NCBI GenBank assembly: GCA_026770575.1
Contig: MU657327.1
Location: 92,440 to 108,693 of the forward strand
Direction of reading: 5' to 3'
Source: Pelagophyceae sp. CCMP2097
Taxonomy: Eukaryota > Sar > Pelagophyceae
Length of the DNA stretch: 16,254 nucleotides
Shown here: piece after piece, positions 9,601 to 16,254 of the stretch
How the letters are laid out: the number at the start of each line of letters is the position of its first letter
Numbering within the stretch: position 1 is the stretch's first letter
Translations under genes and position numbers: made by a program
Notes under the pieces: generated by a model
Databases searched by the model: none
Told to the model about the DNA's origin: nothing
Seen by the model: the letters and a program-made list of their open reading frames with translations, nothing else

Positions 9601-10295
9601 CTGGTCCGCCGACATAACCTTTTCAATTAGAGCTTCCTTCAAAACGTCCACCGCAAGCTCTTGCTCGCGCAGCTGATTCCGAAGCTGCTGGATCAGCTGA
9701 GAGCGGCGGTGCTCTTTGGACTGCGTCTTCAAGACTGCGACGTCTTTCTGCAAAGCACCTGAAGGGAGAGGCTTCCGCGACGCGCGTCGTGATCCACCCG
9801 CTTTCTAAGAACGGCCACGATGCGGGTCGATCCCTGAAATGTATCCTCTCTCGCGACTCTGCCGCCACTCCGTCGTTCCAATGACATGCCCGTCCAGGAG
9901 AGGCGACCGGGCGCACGCACCGATGGACTTCATGAGCGCCCCAACCTTGCGCTCGTGCAACGACGAGAGGGCCTCGAGGCGGTACGTCGTCAGCGCGTCC
10001 ATCTGCTCGCCCTCGAACAGCGCCTAAGCGCCGCCGGTAGAGCCACCGTCGAACGCCCGCGCGGGTCCGGTTTTCCGAGCTTTGGCGCTCCGTCAGGTTT
10101 CAACGATGGTATACGCGGGGCGCCGGCGCTTACCAAGACGTCCGTGTCGCCCGTGGAGAGGCCCGTGGAGAGGCCCGTCGTCATCATGCCCATGCCGCCT
10201 CCGCCGCCCTCCTGCGGCGCCCAGGCCACGTTCTTCGTGCTCCCGTTGAGCCGGTCCTTATTGGTCCCGTGGAGCCGGTCCTTCTGCCGACTCAT
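6624..10295 (-). CDS. Long coiled-coil protein with low-complexity Ser/Thr/Arg/Asp-rich tail
   Basis: Six exons join in phase in minus order: 10295-10134, 10023-9921, 9758-9246, 9190-8865, 8694-8504 and 8382-6624, giving 1017 residues. The introns are 110, 162, 55, 170 and 121 nt. The start is the ATG at 10295 (MSRQKDRLHG), followed by a glycine-rich patch. From about residue 55 to 745 the protein is mostly charged alpha helix with heptad-like spacing, including LVILRTLGGPKRFRPKSREE near residue 145, which looks like a conserved family signature, and AYKKEHDKLENYCKKLHSDL. The tail has PDRRD repeats (about 762-794), SYTG repeats (about 812-828), an acidic DDDDDRFVGDDD patch and Ser/Gly/Arg-rich sequence. 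The build resembles centriolar or basal-body scaffold proteins, but I cannot name the family. Donors at 8503 and 9920 are both GTGCGT. Confidence 0.7.
8768..8794 (-). repeat. Degenerate repeat copy in intron 8695-8864
   Basis: On the minus strand this reads GCCGTCATACGCGAATCACG followed by GGTGGTT. It matches the intergenic copy at 2704-2730 at about 21 of 27 positions and lies in sense orientation within the intron. The same intron also shares a CATG...TTGGA...GACGGAGT...CGCGAG block with intron 9759-9920. Confidence 0.6.
9211..9242 (-). repeat. Degenerate repeat copy filling intron 9191-9245
   Basis: On the minus strand this reads GCCGTCGTCCTTCAAAGACG followed by GGTGATACTCGA. A second, partial unit (CCCGGGTGATTCTCG) continues to the acceptor. 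The repeat makes up nearly the whole 55-nt intron, so intron and repeat are almost the same object here. Confidence 0.65.
9789..9815 (-). repeat. Degenerate repeat copy in intron 9759-9920
   Basis: On the minus strand this reads GCCGTTCTTAGAAAGCGGGT followed by GGATCAC. Together with the bases just before it, the string ATCGTGGCCGT is identical to the donor end of intron 9191-9245. The copy sits in the middle of a 162-nt intron rather than at its edge. Confidence 0.55.
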
Positions 10296-10363
10296 GGCTG
10301 GGACGCCGCGCCGACGCCGGAACTGGGGCGCGCCGCCGGTAAAATGAAAACTATTGATCGTCC

Positions 10364-10424
10364 GGTAACATTGTAGTAAATTACTTGGCCGGTAATTTAC
10401 CGGGAATAATCCGGGAATGTTACC
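10364..10424. repeat. Nested perfect inverted repeats (hairpin-forming)
   Basis: The outer arms GGTAACATT (10364-10372) and AATGTTACC (10416-10424) are perfect reverse complements. Inside them, GTAAATTAC (10376-10384) and GTAATTTAC (10392-10400) form a second perfect 9-bp stem around a 7-nt loop. The structure lies about 70 bp upstream of the long coiled-coil gene's start codon. It could be the end of a small transposon, a regulatory palindrome or a replication-related hairpin. Confidence 0.7.
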
Positions 10425-10544
10425 ACGGCCCCAAAGTAACTTGCCCTCCGTGCCACAACGCAACTTACTTCCGGCCGGCAGGCGGGCGACTCAGCTCACC
10501 CGAAAGAAGAGTCCTGCTGTATCTCGCAAGACAATTGAGAAAAT

Positions 10545-10637
10545 TTACTCGACGACGATGCAATCGTCGGTCTGCGCGAGCGTGCGCGCGATGACGTCCT
10601 CCAGATCGTCGTCAATGTGCTCCTCGCGATCGATCGT
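10545..10637 (-). CDS. Possible orphan terminal exon encoding an acidic peptide
   Basis: A GC-rich island inside AT-richer sequence encodes, on the minus strand, TIDREEHIDDDLEDVIARTL followed by AQTDDCIVVE and a TAA at 10547-10545. An AAAG just upstream could serve as an acceptor. The frame is open for only about 12 more codons upstream before a stop, so this would have to be the last exon of a longer gene whose other exons I cannot find, or a remnant. The amino-acid pattern is protein-like, but I recognise no family. Confidence 0.3.
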   Translation of the reverse strand, partial: TIDREEHIDDDLEDVIARTLAQTDDCIVVE

Positions 10638-11166
10638 CCCTTTCAAGTTTGAATTTGAGAGCTTAGCGCGGCTTTAATCAAATACCTAAGGATTTAATCA
10701 AATGCATCGCTAAGCTTTATTAGGGGTATTGTGGCAACTTACTAGAATATTGCGGGATAATTCCCGATAATCGGCAACTTACCCGTTTTTATTGGTAAAA
10801 TACTGACAAGTAAAATACTTTCAAAGATTCTTGCCCGTAATATTCTATCACTAATGAAAACCGAACGCCCGTAAGATTTAATGAAACCTGACCGTATCGC
10901 ATTTTCAAAAGTAGGCCAGATTTTGGACCCTGGGTCATTAAGCCCAATCGAAACGTTTGATGCACCACGCCCTGGGACCGACCGAGTCGTAGCCAACGCG
11001 CGTTCTAAAAATCCCATAGCCGGTCTGTGGACCCGTGGCCGCCCCGCGGAGCGTCAATTTTTTGGGGGTATCGGAAACTAATTTGGGTAAATATTGAGCT
11101 CCCGTACCCCGTACAATCGTAAATTCCAGGTAAATGCGAAAATGCAAGGACTTAATTTAAACCTTT

Positions 11167-11997
11167 TTGGTTCCGGGAAGGCCTTTGTCCATCAGCGAGT
11201 ACAAAGTGGCGTCTCCCGGCGCCGGTATCGCGCTGCCTAGGAATATGATGGCATCGAATGACGAGCTCGGCGAGACCAACATGTGGGCCCAAGAAATTCT
11301 CAGAGAGCCGCCTGCGCGGAGAGAACGACCCTCGAACATGTGGAACGCGGGGCTTACCGTTTCAAGCCAAAGCGGCGCCGGTATTGCGCTGCCTAGGAAT
11401 ATGATGGTACAGAATGACGGGCCCGGCGAGCCCAACATGTAGGCCCAAGAAGTCTCGATGGGACCCCCTGCGCGGAGAGAACGAGCCTCAAACGTGACGA
11501 ACGGGGGCTTACCGTTTCAAAGCCGCAACGGCGCCGGTATTGCGCTGCCTAGGAATATGATGGTACAGATTGACGAGCTCGGTGAGACCAACAAGCGGGC
11601 CCAAGAAGTTCCCAGAGAGCCGCCTGGGCGAAGAGAACGACCCTCAAACGTGACCTGTGGTTCAACCTTAGGGTGCCGTTCCAAAACACCGACGCCGGCG
11701 TTTGGTGGACTTTCGCCGGACAGGATCAGAAACCAAGAGCGCGCGCTCGCGGCTGGTGCCCCCCTTAGCGCCAGGCGCGTCCTGTGCCAGCGCGGCACGG
11801 CTCCGCAATGTGCCCAGTTGTTACGGCCTCTTTGGAAATACCCGAACCGATTCAAGTGCGGAGGAAAAATAAGGTTATGGGCCTCCCAAAATCTGGCCTA
11901 TCAAAAGCGAAACGAGCAGCTGTTCTCAACCCTCCGGGGCGGAGCGCGCATCCCCCGTCGGGCGTCCCTCCTTCGGCGCCGGCGCAGGAGCCGTTGA
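11167..11997 (+). pseudogene. Repeat-containing open frame broken by one TAG
   Basis: One reading frame is open for 277 codons except for a single TAG at 11440-11442, where the first repeat copy has TGG and the third has CGG. It would encode about three copies of a 52-residue unit (GAGIALPRNMM ... RRERPSN ...) and then an Arg-rich stretch with no recognised domain. It could be a decayed gene, or not a gene at all: the minus strand of the repeat is also open over long stretches. No homology is apparent to me. Confidence 0.3.
11218..11655. repeat. 156-bp tandem repeat, about 2.8 copies
   Basis: Copies start at GGCGCCGG at 11218, 11374 and 11530, exactly 156 bp apart, and share long blocks such as GCTGCCTAGGAATATGATGG and CGGAGAGAACGA. 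The third copy breaks off near 11655. Because 156 is a multiple of three, the frame is kept through the array. On the minus strand, the first two copies each contain a 46-nt segment running from GTAAGCCCC to CTCTCCGCGCAG that looks like a canonical short intron. Confidence 0.85.
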
Positions 11998-12102
11998 CAA
12001 GGCAGACGTTCAATGGCGCTTCCGGGGCATGTTCCGCCGCGGTGGACGCCGTTTGACGGAGACTTGAACCCTCGACAGTGCGCCTCGCCGCGCGCCTCCG
12101 CC

Positions 12103-12823
12103 ATGCGCGCCAGCGGCCAGCGCAGCCTTGAAAGGCAAAAGCCGGGTAAGTCGTCGGTGTGCGAATTGCGAGCTGACCGTCGAACAATAAGCTGACTGTC
12201 GAAATATAGCTTCGCCGCGGCCCGAGTGCCGCGTGCCCGCGCTGACCGTCGTCTCGGTCCACCTCGGCGGCGTCCAGGCGACGGGTGGTTGTCAGAAAAC
12301 GGGCGACGCGACGTCGCTGCGCTTCGTCGAGGCCGCCGGGGCGAAGACGCAGCGGCGCCACGTGACGCCCCGCGCCGCCAGCGTGGATCTGGGCCACCGG
12401 GGCGCCACGCGCACTTTAGCAGACGCGGACCACCAAAAGGCACCGCGCATGCGCAAGGGCCCCGGCGTCGGCGGCAAGCACACGGAGTCGAGCGTGGACT
12501 CTGTGGTCTTTGGACGCGATTTGGACTGCAGTGGTGAAGCCGTCGACGAGTTTGCTCTACGGGCGACGCGGCCTTTTGAGAAGCCCGCGCGCGGCCACCT
12601 TGCCTCGTCGGTGGACGACGTCGTCTACGGGCGCGACATGGACAACAGCGGAGTTGTTTTGGACATCCAAGCGGAAGAGATGCGGCGAGCGTGCGTCTTG
12701 TGCACGCCTCTACGAGGATCACACCTCTCGGGTAGGCCGCGGAACTCGGCGCGGGGCCACCTCGATGCGACGGTGGACACGCTCGTCTTCGGGCGCGACA
12801 CGGACGGATCCAAAAAGCCATAA
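12103..12823 (+). CDS. Small protein with SVDxVVFGRD repeats
   Basis: Exons 12103-12145, 12210-12690 and 12736-12823 join in phase into 203 residues. The first intron has the canonical donor GTAAGT and acceptor ATATAG; the second is 45 nt with donor GTGCGT and acceptor TAG. The start is the ATG at 12103, which follows an in-frame stop at about 12054. The C-terminal half has three repeats: HTESSVDSVVFGRDLDCSGE, HLASSVDDVVYGRDMDNSGV and HLDATVDTLVFGRDTDGSKK. Each ends in a DxDxS string like the start of a calcium-binding loop, but a full EF-hand is not present. A further 45-nt in-frame segment (12233-12277) could be another intron. I do not recognise the family. Short repeat proteins of this kind do occur in flagellar and microtubule complexes, but that is only a suggestion. 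Confidence 0.6.
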
Positions 12824-13045
12824 AGGGCAGACCCTGATACGACGTTTTGAAGGACGATTCGGGCGCCGCTCCGTCTGCGGGCGAGCCTCCGTTAATCTGT
12901 TCGGCGTGGTCTCGAAACACCACTTAGTTTGGTCTGGAAGAAATCCTAAGCAACCCTTCTTTGGAATGTTCGTGCATAAACGGCGCCGCGGTCCTTTGCG
13001 GGCGGCGTCGGTGCTTCGTGGCCTTTGCCGCTTTGGGCCGGCGGG
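12824..13045. other. Short intergenic spacer between two plus-strand genes
   Basis: This is 222 bp between the stop codon of the FGRD-repeat gene and the ATG of the coiled-coil gene. It should contain the 3' UTR of the first and the promoter of the second. I see no further gene and no clear signal. Confidence 0.4.
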
Positions 13046-14761
13046 ATGTTCAAGCAGCCGTGTTACCCGAACGCGACGGCTGAGCGACTCTTGCGCGAGG
13101 AGAGGACGGCGGCGCATAATGCTTTAGCGGCAAAGAAGCTCCTTTCCAGCTCGCTCGCGCGCATGCGCCGAGAGGTGCCTCCCGGTGGCAATACCGCGAC
13201 AAGGGCCCTAGACGGACGATATACGTCTCGACATAGGCCGCTTTGCAGCAGCTGCGCGAGTCCAAGCAGCAGTCCGTCCTGGACTCGACGCTGCGGCTGC
13301 TCCAGTTCGCCACCACCGAGAAGAGAAAACTCGCGCTCTCGTCGAAAAGGACCACTGAGAGGAACCGCAAGCTCGCGGTGCGTCACAGTCGGGCCGGCGC
13401 CGCGTCGAAGCGAGCCCGTAGGCCAAGCTGCAGACGGGCCGGGGCCGTTTACTGGGTGCGTCGGGGCTTTCGGCGGAGAAGCGGAAGAGCTCCGACCTGC
13501 GCGCGCAGTGCGCCGATTTGAAGGTGCGCGTGGCCGCGTTGGAGGACGACGTGGCCGCTCGTAAACAGCGCGAGCAGCACCTCGAGCGCGCTTTGGCGCT
13601 CGCCGCGCCCGGCGGGCGGTCCTCGAACGACGACGGCGCCGGCGCTTTGGAGAGGCTCGCGACGGCGCGCGCCGACATGCGCACGCTCGCTTTGGAATTG
13701 GACGGCGCAATAGAGGCAGGCGCCGCGCAGCGGCAGCGCGCATCGCTGCTCGAGGACCTGCTCCGCCAGGCAAACGAACAGCTCGCCGCGCGCGCCTCGC
13801 CCGCCGCGCGCGCCTTCCACGGCGCCGGTACGGACGGCGAAGAGCGCCGGTACGCGCCGGCAGCGCACGAGGCGATTCCGCGCCGCTCGCCACGCGACGC
13901 CCTGCCGCGCGACGCGCCTTCCTCGCGCGGCGCTGCGCCGCGCGACGAGTGGCGCGAGGGCGTGGCCTTGCACGCTGGCCGGCAGGCGTGGTCGACCATC
14001 CCGTCGGCTTCGCCGGCGCGGCCTGGCGACGGTCTCTTCGGCGGGCAAACCTTTCGCGGTGACACGTTTGGCGGTGGCAACAACTTTGACGGCGGTCTAA
14101 CATTTCGCGGCGGGGACACTTTTGACGGTGGCCAAACCCGCCGCGGTGACACTTTTGATGGCATCCCCGAGTCCGACCGCCTCTACTCGGCGAGCAAGAC
14201 GTACGCTGCGGCGCCGTCGCAGTTCGCGCAGCCGTCGCTGCGCGAGCAGTCGTCGCTGCGCGAGCCGAGCCGCGCCGCGCCGCCGCGCGCGCTCGACGAG
14301 GACGAGGACAACGGCGCTCGGCACCGGAGGGACGCGCTCTCCAGCTCCAGCGCGCCGAGCCCGGCGATCGAGGCGCGGCGACGACCGCCGCGCGCCAACG
14401 ACCTGTCGGCGTCGAAGCGGCCGCCTCGCTCGCCGCCGCCGACAAAGCGGCCGCCGCAGCCGTGAGTCCTCCGCTGCACTTCGATGCGGCCTTGACGCGG
14501 TTTCTCCCAGGCCTCTGGCGTCGACGCCGACGAGCGTCGGACCCAGCGACACGGAGTACAGCGACACGGACAGCGACGAGACGCGCAGTGAGCCGCGCGC
14601 GACTTCGGCGCGGACGCTCACGCACGGTGAGGCCCCGCTTTGTCACCCTTTACAGAGGCGTCGAAAACGCCTTTGGCGCGCTAGGCCTGCTGCACCCGGA
14701 CGATTTGGCCCACGCGGACGAGCCGCGCGCGCTGTCGCTCGTCGAGCTGGCGAACCTATAA
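13046..14761 (+). CDS. Coiled-coil protein with Phe/Gly/Thr-rich repeat and acidic Ser/Thr tail
   Basis: Exons 13046-13174, 13237-13377 and 13422-14461 join in phase, and exon 14511 onward follows a canonical GTGAGT donor. The introns are 62 nt (74 if the TTGCAG acceptor at 13248 is used), 44 and 49 nt. The protein begins MFKQPCYPNATAERLLREER, continues as a charged coiled coil (LQQLRESKQQSVLDSTLRLL; DLKVRVAALEDDVAARKQRE) to about residue 220, then has an Ala/Arg/Pro-rich region, a Phe-Gly-Gly-Thr repeat and PSDTEYSDTDSDETR. The last exon probably ends GLLHPDDLAHADEPRALSLV to the TAA at 14759-14761, but its junction is uncertain: 14588-14657 and 14627-14657 both keep frame, and the second would be only 31 nt. 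The layout parallels the long minus-strand coiled-coil protein. Family unknown. Confidence 0.6.
14037..14162 (+). repeat. Degenerate coding repeat rich in Phe, Gly, Asp and Thr
   Basis: Inside the coiled-coil gene, short units of the type FGGxTFRGDTF, FDGGLTFRGGDTF and FDGGQTRRGDTF recur every 12-14 residues. The DNA repeats GACACTTTTGA and similar strings. This looks like slippage-driven expansion of a disordered linker. Confidence 0.7.
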
Positions 14762-15080
14762 AACCCGAAAGGCTCTCCTCGAGGGATTTACAGTTTTGTT
14801 CTAACTGAGGCGCTCCTCACAAAAGAGGCGGGCCCTCGCAGAGGCCGGCGCACTCTTCCGAGTTCACTCGGAGGGATGACCCCACGCCGGTCCCACGGGC
14901 TTCACGATAGATCCGAAGACCTATCGCAGACTCCATGCAGATGCTTCTGTCAAACTTAAGTACTTGGTGACAATAGGGTTTTTGAGATAGTCGCTGCATT
15001 TGGTGGTTAGCGGGATTCGAACCAATCCACTTCCCGTTCCTTTCTTCAAAAAAATACAGTATCGCACGGATGGGTCTGTC
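14762..15080. other. Non-coding stretch after the last gene
   Basis: About 320 bp follow the TAA at 14759-14761. I see no gene here. A short inverted repeat (TTCCGAGT and ACTCGGAG, around 14857-14875) lies in it, and a GGGATTCGAACC string resembling half of a tRNA T-arm occurs near 15010, without a matching stem. Confidence 0.45.
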
Positions 15081-15148
15081 GACGGACGGACGGACGGACG
15101 GACGGACGGACGGACGGACGGACGGACGGACGGACGGACGGACGGACG

Positions 15149-15236
<88 letters not shown>

Positions 15237-15237
15237 G
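15081..15237. repeat. Compound tetranucleotide microsatellite (GACG)n-(GACA)n
   Basis: About 18 uninterrupted GACG units are followed directly by about 21 GACA units, with one clean switch near 15153. The reading frames running through it (Asp-Gly-Arg-Thr or Ser-Val-Arg-Pro repeats) come from the repeat and are not evidence of a gene. Confidence 0.97.
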
Positions 15238-16254
15238 GCGCAATTGCACCTGGTAATCTTTCAATCAAAGGACCCGAAGGGCCCGGACCGTAGACTGACG
15301 TTGATCAAACTGTACAGTCCCCTTCGGAGCCTCAACAATGATGATAGTGCATCATCCCCGTAGGAAAGTATCGCAATATTGCATTCTTTCTGTAGAGTGT
15401 ATTATCGTAGTAATGCATCCATTCTCCTTGTATAATATTTTCGCAATAATGTAACCACGAGGCAGGAGGGTGTCTCTTTATACCCCGCGGGGAGATATTG
15501 TCTCGGAGATAGCATGCCGCGTGTGAATCGACCATTCCCTTAAATGCATTATATACAATGATAATGACAATATCAAATTCTTCCTGTTCAGATAATATTA
15601 TCGGCAATAATTCATTCATTCCCCCTTTACGTGATGTGATCCAAATTAATACTCTATGCTCCAATTGTTTACAAGGACCTGGTCGTCGGATCCATCGTGG
15701 GGTGGATCTTCCTACCTGCTCGTTAACGGGGCGTTCTTGCAGATGAGGCGAAGCTTCTTGGGAGTTCGGGGCTTAAGTTATCGCGAAGCGGCGAAGCGCC
15801 GCGAGAATCCCCGGCCGGACTTCCTGGTGCTGAGAACTCAAGGTACGTGAGGAAGGGTCCTTGTCTTGCCCGGTATAATATCCAAGTAGGGCACGCTGGT
15901 AGAAAATCTGACGCGGCGAGACCCGGGAGCGGCCCTTGCCGCACCTCGGCGCCGTTTGACCCTCGCCTCAGAGAGGGCCGCCCATGTCATTGCGGCGAAT
16001 TTGCTAGCGACGCCACAGAGTGGATTTTATAAATACGCCGCTTAAGACGCGCACAACCTTTCTCGGCCGAGCCTCCCGGCGCAGCGGCCACGGCCCTGCA
16101 CCTTTGGCGACGACGCAGATCCAGCTCGAGGCTCGAAGCACAGTGGATTTCCAATCAGGACATCCGACTGGCGATTTCCTATCGGCCCGAACTCCGAAAC
16201 CCGAAACCCGAAACATGAACTTGAATACCAAATAGGAATTCCTATCCCGAAAAT
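15238..16254. other. AT-richer tail without a recognisable gene
   Basis: Composition falls towards AT between about 15300 and 15680, with strings such as ATAATATT and GCAATAAT recurring. A 110-codon minus-strand frame (15332-15664) is the longest open stretch, but its product resembles nothing I know. From 15680 the sequence is GC-rich again, and the short frames there match no family. At 16196-16214 the unit CCGAAAC occurs about three times. I can support no gene here. Confidence 0.45.

Larger units (their letters stand above)
10296..11166. other. AT-richer intergenic region
   Basis: From about 10340, and most clearly from 10660 to 10880, the base composition shifts from strongly GC-rich to AT-rich. 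The stretch contains the nested inverted repeat at 10364-10424, further related strings such as GCAACTTAC and GGGATAATTCCC around 10733-10785, and the possible orphan exon at 10545-10637. A 91-codon minus-strand frame (10742-11017) crosses the composition boundary and resembles nothing I know. The shift fits either an old inserted element or a divergent promoter region. Confidence 0.5.

Noticed and set aside
12045..12080. GGAGACTTGAACCCTCGACA, resembling a reverse-strand tRNA B box
   Set aside because: The flanks give no stem pairing, and no other tRNA parts are nearby.
14995..15035. A GGGATTCGAACC string resembling the T-arm of a tRNA
   Set aside because: The bases either side do not form a 5-bp T stem in either orientation, and no D arm, anticodon arm or acceptor stem could be placed.
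15000..15293. Frames encoding repeated Asp-Gly-Arg-Thr or Ser-Val-Cys-Leu units
   Set aside because: They are translations of the GACG/GACA microsatellite. Every frame through it is open because the unit contains no stop.
16190..16220. Three CCGAAAC units resembling a telomere-like heptamer
   Set aside because: Only about three copies, and the unit differs from the common TTTAGGG type. There is not enough to call telomeric sequence.
1..16254. Prokaryotic operon, CRISPR array or phage-type defence system
   Set aside because: The genes need spliceosomal introns to be read, no regularly spaced palindromic repeats with unique spacers occur, and the protein families are eukaryotic.

Overview
This looks like a gene-dense piece of a GC-rich nuclear genome from a unicellular eukaryote, most likely an alga or related protist. 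Several reading frames can only be joined into known protein families by removing small introns. I reconstructed 21 introns. Eight are only 44-49 nt long, the most frequent donor is GTGCGT, and 17 of 21 acceptors end in TAG. The products (a flavoprotein monooxygenase, a VPS9-domain protein, a WD40 protein and long coiled-coil proteins) are eukaryotic in style. A pelagophyte-like stramenopile is my best guess, by inference only.

Left half. A plus-strand FAD-dependent monooxygenase gene (489-2635) starts with a CxxCxGxG zinc-finger-like segment and contains one probable GC-AG intron. It converges on a five-exon minus-strand gene (2967-4939) for a coiled-coil protein with a VPS9 (Rab5-type guanine nucleotide exchange) domain. 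Next, on the minus strand, is an intronless gene (5087-6310) of eight nearly identical 42-residue WD40 repeats that vary mainly at a few fixed positions.

Middle. A six-exon minus-strand gene (6624-10295) encodes a coiled-coil protein of about 1017 residues with a low-complexity tail. Three of its introns carry related copies of a degenerate repeat that also occurs between the first two genes. From about 10300 to 11160 the sequence becomes AT-richer and carries inverted repeats and one possible orphan terminal exon. A 156-bp tandem repeat (11218 to about 11655) follows, inside a long plus-strand frame broken by a single TAG.

Right half. Two plus-strand genes follow: a small protein with three SVDxVVFGRD-type repeats (12103-12823), and a second coiled-coil protein with a Phe/Gly-rich repeat (13046-14761). 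The window ends in non-coding sequence with a large GACG/GACA compound microsatellite (15081-15237) and an AT-richer tail with no recognisable gene.

The genes do not form an obvious pathway. The two coiled-coil genes and the FGRD-repeat gene could be cytoskeletal or ciliary parts, but the sequence alone does not prove this.
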